From Poriferisodalis sp965215815 (lineage in GTDB: Bacteria > Actinomycetota > Acidimicrobiia > Acidimicrobiales > Poriferisodalaceae), in assembly GCF_965215815.1 (NCBI RefSeq), contig NZ_CBDCEO010000012.1, forward strand, positions 1,240,001 to 1,304,000: a DNA stretch of 64,000 bases. The letters are read 5' to 3'. Below are positions 56,995-64,000 of this stretch, one piece after another. The notes under the pieces are model-generated. The model was not told the DNA's origin. It did no database searches and saw only the letters and a program-made list of their open reading frames with translations. Every line of letters begins with the position of its first letter. Position 1 is the stretch's first letter. Position numbers and translations under genes: made by a program.

Positions 56995-58158
56995 ATGGCC
57001 TATGCGCGCAATCGGACCTACCTCGATGCCGACAGCCACCTCATGGAGCTGCCGGACTTTCTGCGGGTACATGCGGACCCGGGCATCCGGGATCGCATCC
57101 CCGACATTGACTTCGCCAATGGCGGGCGTCTCACCGACGACATGGAGCTCGCAGCGCGAACCCGCGCCCACCCGCCCGAGACCGTTGCGGAGCTGACGGC
57201 TCTGGGAGACGACCTGATCGCCGGGCCCAAGGGCTACCAGGCACTGGGCGCCTTCAACCCCGCAGAACGCTCCACGGCCCTGGACCTGCTCGGGTTTGCC
57301 CGACAGTTCGTCTTCGCCACGTTCAGCGTCGGCGTGGCGTTCGATCCCCGGACCGATCTCGACGTGCGCTATGGAGCGGCTCGGGCGCACAACCGGGGCA
57401 TGGCCGAGTTCTGTGCCGGCGACGACCGGCTGATCGGCGTGGCACTGCTGCCGCTGGACGATCCGCAGATGGCGGCAGCCGAAATGACCCACGCGCTCGA
57501 ATTGGGACTGGGCGCCATGTGGATCCCTCACCGGCCCGCCGCCGGCGCGTCGCCCGGGCACACGGATCTTGATCCTGTCTGGGCGCAGATGGCCGAGGCG
57601 GGAGTGCCGTTCGTGCTGCACGTGGGCGGGGATCCGCTGCAGATCCGCCCAGAGTGGATGGATACCGGCCGCCCGGTGCCGACCGATTGGCTCGGTGGCG
57701 GCGAGAACGTTCGCGGCAAGGACATGGTTGCCCTCCATCACGCTGCGGAGACCTTCGTCGGCGTGATGGTGCTTGACGGTGTGCTGGCCCGGCACCCAAA
57801 CCTACGTGGCGGCGTCATCGAGTTGGGTGCCGCCTGGGTGCCCCAGATGCTGCGCCGGCTGGATCAGATCGTCGAGATCTGGAAGCGATCCGAGCCGGAT
57901 CTTGCGGCGCTGGGCGAGGCGCCGTCGGACCAGATCACCCGGCAGATGGCGTTCACGCCATACCCGTTCGAGGACGTCGGCGCCATGATCCGCGACTCGA
58001 ACGAGAACCTCTACCTGTTCTCGAGCGACTACCCCCACATCGAGGGCGGCCGAAATCCCCTCGGGCGGTTCAATTCGTCGTTGGAAGGATTCGACGACCG
58101 AGTGCTCGACCGCTTCTTCGCCGACAACATGGCGGATTTGCTCGAAGCCCAGTCCTAG
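56995..58158 (+). CDS. Amidohydrolase-family metal-dependent hydrolase (PF04909 type)
   Basis: 387 residues. TYLDADSHLMELPDFL (about 8) is the DxH-like start; AEFCAGDDRLIGVALLPLDDP, GVPFVLHVGGDPL (metal His), GVIELGAAWVPQMLRRLD and LFSSDYPHIEGGRNPLGRF complete the pattern seen in this family, which hydrolyses or decarboxylates aromatic or carboxylic substrates. ATG 56995 is the natural start. Followed by a membrane protein. Substrate unknown. Confidence 0.85.
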   Translation: MAYARNRTYLDADSHLMELPDFLRVHADPGIRDRIPDIDFANGGRLTDDMELAARTRAHPPETVAELTALGDDLIAGPKGYQALGAFNPAERSTALDLLGFARQFVFATFSVGVAFDPRTDLDVRYGAARAHNRGMAEFCAGDDRLIGVALLPLDDPQMAAAEMTHALELGLGAMWIPHRPAAGASPGHTDLDPVWAQMAEAGVPFVLHVGGDPLQIRPEWMDTGRPVPTDWLGGGENVRGKDMVALHHAAETFVGVMVLDGVLARHPNLRGGVIELGAAWVPQMLRRLDQIVEIWKRSEPDLAALGEAPSDQITRQMAFTPYPFEDVGAMIRDSNENLYLFSSDYPHIEGGRNPLGRFNSSLEGFDDRVLDRFFADNMADLLEAQS

Positions 58159-58248
58159 CGAATTCAGCCCTGACACCACTGATGGGTCCAATCGTGGTAA
58201 CCCCGCGATGAGACCTGCCCCCGACCTGACCCAGAATCGAGACCGCCA

Positions 58249-58665
58249 ATGAACGAAGTCCGTGAAGTCGCCTTTGATCTCGACACAGTCCGCATCGTGC
58301 TGCACGTGCTGGCCGTGACGGTGTGGATCGGCGGTCAGATCGTGGTCGGCGCGGTGGTGCCCGTCGTCAGCCGTGCCTACCCGGGCTCCGGCAAGGTCGC
58401 TGCGAAAGCCTTCTCGCGGGTGGCGTGGCCGGCGTTCGGCATTGCGGTCGCGACAGGCCTGTGGTCAATGCTCGCCATCCCCAGCGAGGAGACGAGCTCG
58501 GGCTGGTCGATGCTGCTGGGCATCAAGATGCTGCTGGTGCTCATCTCCGGTGTCGGCGCACTCGTGCATCAGAATGCCGGCGACAACGCAGCGAAGCGAG
58601 GCATCAGCGCCGGTGTGTCACTGTTGTTCGGTCTGACAGCGCTGCTGTTCGGCGTGATGCTCTGA
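58249..58665 (+). CDS. Small membrane protein, CopD-like
   Basis: 138 residues with four hydrophobic segments. It begins with a helix containing VLHVLAVTVWIGGQIVVGA, like CopD/DUF-type membrane proteins with a conserved His and Trp for possible heme or copper; then FGIAVATGLWSML, MLLGIKMLLVLISGVGALVH and LLFGLTALLFGVML. ATG 58249. Gap to the amidohydrolase 90 bases. Role unknown. Confidence 0.75.
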   Translation: MNEVREVAFDLDTVRIVLHVLAVTVWIGGQIVVGAVVPVVSRAYPGSGKVAAKAFSRVAWPAFGIAVATGLWSMLAIPSEETSSGWSMLLGIKMLLVLISGVGALVHQNAGDNAAKRGISAGVSLLFGLTALLFGVML

Positions 58666-59348
58666 GAGGCTGAGTCAATAGACCAAGCCGTGGCCCGCGC
58701 GGGCCCCAGCGTCGCGAACAAGAACGGGAAACAGGATCGTCTACGGCGGCGGACGCGAGCTACCCGACGGCGCTGGCGGCCTTGAGATCGAGGACCTGCT
58801 CGTCGTCGTAAACGAGTTCGGCGAGGATCTCGTCGATGAACCCATCGCCGCAGGTTACGGCCATTTTCGGCCCGCTCTTACCCTTCTGCTACCCCGCGGG
58901 CCGCTGGCTTAGCTCGCGTGGGCCGCTGAGCAGCGCTAGCGGAACTGACCGCATTCGGAACCGGCGCAGCGGCGCTGTAGCTCGGGCCAGCTACTCGCAC
59001 CCGCCGACATGCTCAGCGGCTCTGTTTGCGCACCCGTGAGCGCCGAACACCCGACGGGTTGACGTGCTCGCGCCATTCGCCCGCCGAGTGCCGCCCGGCC
59101 CCGAAGCCGCTGCCGATATATGTAGCGCAAGACCCCCTCGCCGGTCCCTGCGGGGTGCCGTGATTGGGGCGGTGCCATCGTTGGCGCTGAGGCGTGCTGT
59201 GCGGCCCGTGGCGGCGTTCTAGCGGCGTGGCCCGGTGATCGCGGGCGGGTGCTATGGCACGACGGCAGCGCTGTGCGGGGTTGGTGCGATCCCCGCCAAT
59301 CAGCGCGATGGCAGCGGTCGCGTGGCTCAAGCGGCGTGCCGCCCACGT
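58666..59348. other. Long intergenic region with possible decayed coding DNA
   Basis: 683 bases with no confident gene. On the minus strand 58760-58864 reads MAVTCGDGFIDEILAELVYD and ends VLDLKAASAVG (34 residues) with a protein-like composition; this may be a remnant, but no family can be named. Short frames elsewhere (e.g. 59013-59330) are Arg/Pro-rich and have no ribosome-binding site. GC-rich stems occur near 59145-59185. Confidence 0.4.
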
Positions 59349-61880
59349 CTACGGCGCAGACGACTCGCCACTATCGTCGCTGCCCCAACAGGTCACCGTC
59401 CCGTCGGTGCGCACCCCGCACGAATGCGCGCCGCCTGCGGACACAGCCGTGAACGAACCCGACGGCGCGTCAGTCTTTTCTGTGGGGCGGTTGCCCCAGC
59501 AGGCCACGGTTTTGTCGGTGCGCAGCCCGCACGTATGCCCGCTGGCGGCCAACGCGGTGAACGTGCCCGACGGTGCATCAGTCGTCCCATCGTTGTAGCC
59601 CCAGCAGGTCACTGTGCCGTTGGTGCGCAGCCCGCACGAATGGAGCGCCCCGGCGGACACCGCGGTGAACGAGCCCGACGGCGCATTCCACTGTCCACTG
59701 GTATGTATGTCGCGGATAAATGTGTAGAGGCGCCAGCAGGTCACGGTCTTGTCGGTGCGCACCCCACACGCATGCCGGTACCCGACGGACACGTCCGTAA
59801 ACGTGCCCGACGAGGGCGCGAACACCAACCCGTCACGGCCCCAACAGGCCAAGGTCTGGTCGGTGCGCACCCCACACGAGATGTTCAACCCCTTGTGGCT
59901 GTCTTTCCCCCCTGACGACACGGTCGTGAACTTGCCCGACGGCGCTTCCGCCTGCCCATCCGTGTTCTCGCCCCAGCAGGCCACGGTCTTGTCGGTGCGC
60001 AGCGCACACGAGACGCCGTCACCGGCGTCCACCGCGGTGAACGAACCCGACGGCGTATCCCCCAAGTCGTCCGAGTAGTAGCCCCAGTTCGCGCCCCAGC
60101 AGATCACGGTCTTGTCGGTGCGCAGCCCGCACGAGTACTGCTGCCCCGCGGACACAGCGGTGAACGTTTGCGCGACCGGCGAGGGCACCCTCGTCTGAAA
60201 CCTCCAGTTCCCGCCCCAGCAGACAAGGGTCTTGTCAGTCCGCAGCCCGCACGCATGTTCGTCTCCGCCTCTGCCGACGGACACCGCTGTGAACTTCCCC
60301 GACGGCGGATCCATCTGCCCCCGATAGTTGCCGCCCCAGCAGATCACCGTCCCGTCGGTGCGAACGGCGCACGAATGTTGCGACCCGGCGGCCACAGCCG
60401 TGAACGAACCCGACGGCGCATCCGCCTGCCCCTGATAGTTGCCGCCCCAGCAGATCACCGTCCCGTCGGTGCGAACGGCGCACGAATGTTGCGACCCGGC
60501 GGCCACAGCCGTGAACGAACCCGACGGCGCATCCGCCTCCCCATACCAGTTCCCGCCCCAGCAAACAAGGGTCTTGTCGGTCCGCACGGCACACGCATGC
60601 CCGTTGAAAAAATCCCTCTGTTCGCCGCCTGCGGACACAGCCGTGAACGAGCCCGACGGCGCATCCGCCTGCCCGTAGTCGTACCCGCCCCAGCACGTCA
60701 CGGTCTTGTCGGTGCGCAGCCCGCACGAATACGCGCCGCCGACGGACACCGCGGTGAACGAACCAGACGGCTCATCCCCCCGCCCACCGCCCCAGCAGGT
60801 CACGGTCTTGTCGGTGCGCAGCCCGCACCCATACGCGCTGACGGACACAGCGGTGAACGAGCCCGACGGCGCATCCGCCTGCCCCTGAGAGTTGCCGCCC
60901 CAGCAGGTCACGGTCTTGTCGGTGCGCACCGCACACGTATACCCGTTGCCTGCGGACACTGCGGTGAAAGTGTTCGGCGCTGTACGCGCCCCGTTGCTGA
61001 CAGTCTCGGTTGCGGTGTTGGTTCCTGCGGTTGTGTCTCCGCTGGCGCGTCGCCCAACGAGCTGCGCGGTGGCCCAGCGGGTAGTGCCGCCGAGGCGTGT
61101 CATGTCGCGACCGGCGAGCTTGGCTGTGGGCACCGCGGCGATGCCGCCGAGCACGAACCCGCCCGGTTCGGCATCTTCGAGGCGTGTTTTCTGGCTTGCG
61201 GGCATCGCCCCGGTGCGGGGTCCGGCGAGGATCACGCAATCGGTGTCGAGCACCCCGGCGAGGGTGACGGCGCTGTAGATGTCTGACTGCGCCTTGCTGT
61301 CAGCGCCCACGACGATGGGGATATCGGAGGCGCAATCCGATGCGATCCACGGCTCGGCACCGTAGAGATACAAGCCGGGCGCTGTTACGTCGGCGGGTGC
61401 TGTCAGGGTCGTGTCGGGGGTTGTCGCGGTTTCGGGTTCGGTGCCAGCGGCGAGCGCGCTGGCCTCGCTGCCGACTTGCTGCGCGGTGGCCCAGCGGGTT
61501 GCGCCGCCGAGACGTGTCATGTCGCGACCGGCGAGCTTGGCTGTCGGCACCGCGGCGGTGCCGCCCACGACGTACCCGCCCGCGGCGGCAGCGTCGAGGC
61601 GTGTCCGCTGCTCGGTCGTCATGTCGCCGTCGCGTGGTCCGGCGAGGATCACGCAATCGGTGTCGAGCACCCCGGCGAGGGTGACGGCGCTGTAGATGTC
61701 TGACTGCGCTTTGCTGTCAGCGCCCACGACGATGGGGATGTCACCGGCGCAATCGGATTCTGTCCACGGCTCAGCGCCGTCAAGATACGCGGACGATGCT
61801 TGCGCCGACGCGGGCGCGGGCAGGATCAGCGGTGTCATGAGCAGCGCGGCGAGAATCGCTGTGAGCAGCCGTCGGGGCAT
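59349..61880 (-). CDS. Secreted RCC1-like repeat protein with two cell-wall-binding-type modules
   Basis: 843 residues. Signal peptide MPRRLLTAILAALLMTPLIL then PAPASAQA. Residues about 35-140 and 172-280 are two near-identical modules with ADSKAQSDIYSAVTLAG, DTDCVILAGPR, GGTAAVPTAKLAGRDMTRLGG, resembling type-2 cell-wall-binding repeats. From about residue 310, 14 repeats of about 33-45 residues follow, of the form SFTAVSAGxxHSCGLRTDKT then VTCWGG and DAPSG, like the RCC1/BNR beta-propeller family, each with two Cys. Repeats 5 and 6 are nearly identical at DNA level (111-bp period, 60330-60550). AGGAGG precedes ATG 61880. Probably a surface-anchored beta-propeller. Confidence 0.85.
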   Translation of the reverse strand: MPRRLLTAILAALLMTPLILPAPASAQASSAYLDGAEPWTESDCAGDIPIVVGADSKAQSDIYSAVTLAGVLDTDCVILAGPRDGDMTTEQRTRLDAAAAGGYVVGGTAAVPTAKLAGRDMTRLGGATRWATAQQVGSEASALAAGTEPETATTPDTTLTAPADVTAPGLYLYGAEPWIASDCASDIPIVVGADSKAQSDIYSAVTLAGVLDTDCVILAGPRTGAMPASQKTRLEDAEPGGFVLGGIAAVPTAKLAGRDMTRLGGTTRWATAQLVGRRASGDTTAGTNTATETVSNGARTAPNTFTAVSAGNGYTCAVRTDKTVTCWGGNSQGQADAPSGSFTAVSVSAYGCGLRTDKTVTCWGGGRGDEPSGSFTAVSVGGAYSCGLRTDKTVTCWGGYDYGQADAPSGSFTAVSAGGEQRDFFNGHACAVRTDKTLVCWGGNWYGEADAPSGSFTAVAAGSQHSCAVRTDGTVICWGGNYQGQADAPSGSFTAVAAGSQHSCAVRTDGTVICWGGNYRGQMDPPSGKFTAVSVGRGGDEHACGLRTDKTLVCWGGNWRFQTRVPSPVAQTFTAVSAGQQYSCGLRTDKTVICWGANWGYYSDDLGDTPSGSFTAVDAGDGVSCALRTDKTVACWGENTDGQAEAPSGKFTTVSSGGKDSHKGLNISCGVRTDQTLACWGRDGLVFAPSSGTFTDVSVGYRHACGVRTDKTVTCWRLYTFIRDIHTSGQWNAPSGSFTAVSAGALHSCGLRTNGTVTCWGYNDGTTDAPSGTFTALAASGHTCGLRTDKTVACWGNRPTEKTDAPSGSFTAVSAGGAHSCGVRTDGTVTCWGSDDSGESSAP
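60323..60550 (-). repeat. Recent 111-bp tandem duplication in the RCC1 array
   Basis: Two adjacent copies offset by exactly 111 bases (37 codons) are almost identical over about 108 bases, while other repeats in the array differ. One repeat has been duplicated recently. Confidence 0.75.
61057..61760 (-). repeat. 420-bp period duplication of the N-terminal modules
   Basis: Segments such as GCTGCGCGGTGGCCCAGCGG near 61061 and 61481, and a long stretch near 61205-61320 and 61635-61740, recur about 420 bases apart with few changes, encoding the two wall-binding-type modules. Confidence 0.7.
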
Positions 61881-61883
61881 GGC

Positions 61884-62012
61884 GGTTCCCTCCTAGCGGA
61901 AGTCAGGGTGTGTTTGAACGCACAACCGCGTCAGCCGAAAGGAGGGAACCATGAACCCGGCTCCCGCCCGGCTCGGCTGGCACGGCCCGAGATGGGCCGC
62001 GGTTGTGCGTTC
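61884..62012. repeat. Nested inverted repeats around divergent starts
   Basis: Arms GGTTCCCTCCT (61884-61894) and AGGAGGGAACC (61940-61950) contain the ribosome-binding sites of the RCC1 gene (minus) and a tiny plus-strand ORF. Overlapping arms GAACGCACAACCGCG (61916-61930) and CGCGGTTGTGCGTTC (61998-62012) are a perfect 15-bp pair. Confidence 0.75.
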
Positions 62013-62025
62013 GGGCGCAACATAG
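61951..62025 (+). CDS. Possible 24-residue leader-like peptide
   Basis: ATG 61951 has a perfect AAGGAGG five bases upstream and reads MNPAPARLGWHGPRWAAVVR then SGAT and stop. The gene sits within the inverted repeats and contains a CGGCCC/GGGCCG hairpin (61983-61999). No family recognised. Confidence 0.35.
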   Translation: MNPAPARLGWHGPRWAAVVRSGAT

Positions 62026-62056
62026 CGCATCCGAGACCGTGACTCTGAGGGGCGGT

Positions 62057-62088
62057 CGCGTCCCCGGCGTGCGCACGCCGGGGACGCG
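62057..62088. repeat. 32-bp perfect palindrome
   Basis: The left half CGCGTCCCCGGCGTGC is followed at once by its exact reverse complement. It is so GC-rich that it would form a very stable hairpin in RNA; it could terminate transcription or mark a recombination end. Confidence 0.85.
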
Positions 62089-62210
62089 TCAAACATGTTG
62101 GGTCCCCGGCCGACACCGAGGTGAGCGAACCCGACGGCGCATCCGTCCGCCCGTATCATTCGCCCATCCACAGGAGTTGTCGCCCGACCAAGTCACGATG
62201 ACATCGTGGC
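62087..62210 (-). pseudogene. Decayed RCC1-repeat fragment
   Basis: On the minus strand VTWSGDNSCGWANDTGGR and, one frame over, DAPSGSLTSVSAGDPTCL match the RCC1 repeats of the neighbouring gene (VTCWGG..., DAPSGSFTAVSAG..C). It ends at the palindrome and is broken by a frameshift, so it is the remnant of a second such gene or repeat copy. Confidence 0.65.
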
Positions 62211-62438
62211 GTCGGCGAGATTTCACCCAAGAATCCCCACGGCTGGACCCAGCGTCGCGAGAGGACCAGCCCCCGCATGACGCCACTGCGGTAGGTCCGC
62301 CAAGCTCGGGGAGGCTGGCCTCTGAGACCCGAGGCTACGCGCGGCTCCAATTCACTCGGCAGCGAATTGCGACTCAGCGGCGGCAATGCGAATGGGTGCT
62401 CCAGCGCAAGCCTGCTGACTGCGGCGCAGCGTTCAGCG

Positions 62439-62882
62439 CTACAAGTCTTCCTCCGTTCGCCGCAGCCACAGATCGAGCGTTTCTGTGGTCCATGTGGGCA
62501 CGCCGGTGCCGAGGAAATCGTCGTCCGCGGTCCACACGCCTACGTCGAGCGCCAGAGCGCACGCTACGACCGGCCAAACGGTGGGGTCGCGAATCGAGCG
62601 CTCTCGGGCCTGGTCCTCCCATGCCGAGTAGATGGCTTCGGCGACGACGGTGCAGTTCAGGGCGACGACTTGCAGGCAGCGGTCCGACAGCCCGCTGGCT
62701 TCGTCTGTGCTCAGACCCCGATGGCGACCGAGCTTCTCCGCGCGGCGCGGAATCTCGCGGAGCGTTTCATGCCACATGCGCTCTGGCAGGTACAGGTCTA
62801 TGCGCTGATCGGCCAGCCGCTGTCGGCCTCGCTCGCGCTGCAGCTAACCGACCAGAACGCTCGCGTCAACGACCAGACGCAT
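62439..62882 (-). pseudogene. PIN-domain (VapC-like) toxin gene with an in-frame TAG
   Basis: From ATG 62882 the frame reads MRLVVDASVLVG, TAG (62844-62846), then LQRERGRQRLADQRIDLYLP and on to RDPTVWPVVACALALDVGVW, TADDDFLGTGVPTWTTETL. These are the PIN domain parts: the first Asp (VVDAS), the C-terminal acidic residues (RDP, TADDDF). The usual residue at the stop is Glu (VGELLR), so a GAG to TAG change is likely. The C-terminal 112 residues remain open. Without readthrough it cannot be a complete toxin. Confidence 0.7.
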
Positions 62883-63069
62883 GCTGCGGCGATGAACCGT
62901 CGCTGGTCGAGTTGGTCTGGGAACTGATCAGAGTTGTCTCGTCCGCATCATCATCAGCCTCATCGGCGAGACCCGCTCCAGTGAACTCCGCTACGAGATC
63001 GTCTTCGCTATCGCTCGCCAGCGGTACGTCAGCGGAAGAATCGAGAGGGGCGAGCATCGCCTTGAGCAC
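62866..63069 (-). CDS. Possible antitoxin partner of the PIN protein
   Basis: 67 residues (GTG 63069, or ATG 63057), acidic: MLAPLDSSADVPLASDSEDD then LVAEFTGAGLADEADDDADE. Its stop overlaps the toxin start by 17 bases, the usual arrangement of vapBC pairs with the antitoxin first. No DNA-binding fold is obvious. It could also be a non-coding frame. Confidence 0.4.
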   Translation of the reverse strand: MLKAMLAPLDSSADVPLASDSEDDLVAEFTGAGLADEADDDADETTLISSQTNSTSDGSSPQHASGR

Positions 63070-63081
63070 TACGCTTCTCGT

Positions 63082-63234
63082 ATGGCCCGACGCGACCGAT
63101 CAGACCAGGTGGACCGGCCGGCCGAGCGCGAGTACCGGCATGGCAAGGCGCCGGCGAACCCGCCGCCGCCGCCGAAGGCTGTTGACAGCGTGCCATGGGT
63201 CCCGTCGAGCAAGGACTCTGAGAAGGCCGACTAG
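63082..63234 (+). CDS. Small hydrophilic protein upstream of DUF6338 gene
   Basis: 50 residues: MARRDRSDQVDRPAEREYRH, then a poly-Pro stretch and VDSVPWVPSSKDSEKAD. It ends eight bases before the next gene, suggesting coupling. Divergent from the antitoxin with only 12 bases between starts. Function unknown. Confidence 0.4.
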   Translation: MARRDRSDQVDRPAEREYRHGKAPANPPPPPKAVDSVPWVPSSKDSEKAD

Positions 63235-63242
63235 GCACTTCG

Positions 63243-63944
63243 ATGTTCGGCTCACTGGTCGGGCTGCTGGTCGTCGGCGCCGCCTTTGTCCCAGGTTACG
63301 TCTACCTCACGGTGCGGCGACGAATGGTGCCAATGGCACGCACGTCACGTCCGCTGGAGAGCGCGCAAGTCGTCGTCGCTTCCTTGGGTGCCAATGCGTT
63401 AGCGCTGCTGACCTATGGGACCCTTCGGCTGTGGCCCTGGCTGCAGGGTCACAGCCCCAGCCTCGCGGAGCTGATTCGAGACCCCAAGAGCTACGCCACT
63501 ACAGACGACGCTCGACTCATGTGGGTATGCGCGTGGGCTGTGCTGGTCGTCGCCGCTGCTGTGACTCTGGCGTGGGCACTCGCACACCGGCTCTGGCTGC
63601 CCGACAAGACGGTCCAGAAGTTCACGCCTGTCATCAAGGACGCCTCAGCGTGGTACCGGGCGTTCGACGCGGAAGCCCCGAAGAACTCAAGAGTGCTCGT
63701 CGTGTGCCATATGGCCGATGGGCACATCTTCGGAGGTCACTTGGCCTGGTACAACACGGACACCGAAGAGACTGACGACCGTGACCTCGTTCTCGCACCG
63801 CCATTCCTTGTCATGTCGCCCGAGTCGACCGACAACTCAGCTTCTGAAGATGGACCGATGGCAGACGAAGGAAGGATGATCCTGTCCGCGCGGAACATCC
63901 TGCGAATCGACGTCATCTACCTCAAACAGCACTCTGGCGACTGA
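63243..63944 (+). CDS. DUF6338-like membrane protein
   Basis: 233 residues. Two or three membrane helices: VGLLVVGAAFVPGYVYLTV (about 5-23), VVASLGANALALLTYGTLRLWPWL (about 44-67) and LMWVCAWAVLVVAAAVTLAWALAH (about 91-114). A cytoplasmic half follows: WYRAFDAEAPKNSRVLVVCHMADGHIFGGHLAWYNTDTEETDDRDLVLAPP to ILRIDVIYL, as in DUF6338 proteins. ATG 63243. Complete in the window; no function known. Confidence 0.75.
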   Translation: MFGSLVGLLVVGAAFVPGYVYLTVRRRMVPMARTSRPLESAQVVVASLGANALALLTYGTLRLWPWLQGHSPSLAELIRDPKSYATTDDARLMWVCAWAVLVVAAAVTLAWALAHRLWLPDKTVQKFTPVIKDASAWYRAFDAEAPKNSRVLVVCHMADGHIFGGHLAWYNTDTEETDDRDLVLAPPFLVMSPESTDNSASEDGPMADEGRMILSARNILRIDVIYLKQHSGD

Positions 63945-64000
63945 GAGGCATCGGTGCCACCTCCTAGAAGGCAGGGGAGGGATCATCACTCACCCGGTCA
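63945..64000. other. Window end
   Basis: 56 bases after the DUF6338-like gene; no gene or structure seen. Confidence 0.5.

Larger units (their letters stand above)
62026..62438. other. Region with a palindrome and an RCC1 remnant
   Basis: About 410 bases without an intact gene: a 32-bp palindrome (62057-62088), a decayed RCC1 repeat on the minus strand (62087-62210) and about 230 bases up to the toxin pseudogene in which I see nothing recognisable. Confidence 0.55.

Noticed and set aside
59013..59330. 105-residue minus-strand ORF downstream of the RCC1 gene
   Set aside because: Arg/Pro-rich, no ribosome-binding site, no motifs.
59349..61000. CRISPR array
   Set aside because: Regular spacing comes from coding repeats of 33-45 codons; spacers are not unique short sequences.
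60168..61286. 372-residue plus-strand ORF
   Set aside because: Antisense shadow of the repeat array; periodic because the real gene is periodic.
62844..62846. TAG in the PIN gene as pyrrolysine
   Set aside because: No sign of pyrrolysine use in this kind of organism and Glu is expected here; a nonsense mutation is more likely.
62003..63775. 590-residue plus-strand ORF
   Set aside because: Arg/Ala-rich shadow across the RCC1 remnant, PIN gene and DUF6338 gene; no family motifs.

Overview
The window comes from a GC-rich bacterial chromosome. The rRNA genes, the many overlapping start/stop junctions, the gene content (argC-B-D-F-R-H cluster, RibBA, class I aldolase, KorA-type oxidoreductase, type-2 cell-wall-binding repeats) and the look of the 16S sequence suggest an actinomycetotal lineage, most likely Acidimicrobiia. 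This is inference from reading; no database search was run.

Layout. 1-3960 (minus): start of korA, a class I fructose-bisphosphate aldolase, a TPR protein and an IS630-type insertion sequence. 3972-9640 (minus): a complete 16S-23S-5S rRNA operon with terminator, two boxA-like elements and no tRNA in the 16S-23S spacer. 9638-12988 (minus): tyrS and an ABC-2 exporter. 13040-20893 (minus): a long arginine operon behind tandem ARG-box-like operators, ending in an AAG-type DNA glycosylase, a Nudix hydrolase and a small membrane protein. 21016-28593 (plus): gltB, gltD and an M20-type amidohydrolase. 28633-29778 (minus): a MerB-like gene interrupted by one in-frame TGA. 30094-36735 (plus): a 2,213-residue repeat-rich surface protein. 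36780-45170: nitroreductase, GPP34 protein, DUF192 lipoprotein, a cytochrome P450-UbiB fusion, two tandem SDR paralogues and a 2-hydroxyacid dehydrogenase. 45188-51074 (minus): pheT, pheS, a SpoU methyltransferase, rplT, rpmI and infC. 51246-52744 (plus): a DUF1844-like protein and hisG. 52826-56493 (minus): ribBA, ribE, ribD and mog. 56651-64000: accessory DNA with decayed genes, an amidohydrolase, an RCC1-repeat protein, palindromes, a PIN toxin pseudogene and a DUF6338 protein.

How the genes work together. The arginine operon carries most of the route from N-acetylglutamyl phosphate to arginine together with its own repressor, but argJ and argG are absent. GltBD supplies glutamate for it. 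The riboflavin operon lacks ribH. The translation block pairs phenylalanyl-tRNA synthetase with IF-3, L35 and L20. Many genes overlap by 1-4 bases, implying translational coupling.

The most striking observation is at 28633-29778. Two ORFs in the same frame are separated by a single TGA. The joined protein aligns without gaps to organomercurial lyase MerB across this point, with the TGA exactly at catalytic Cys159. A perfect 7-bp hairpin with a GGTC loop, the loop of the E. coli fdhF SECIS, begins 12 nt after the TGA. I read this as a candidate selenocysteine-containing MerB homologue. Other notable items are a 20-bp palindromic element found in frame inside three protein genes (three tandem copies in gltB), the P450-UbiB fusion, and duplicated gene tails behind gltB and hisG.
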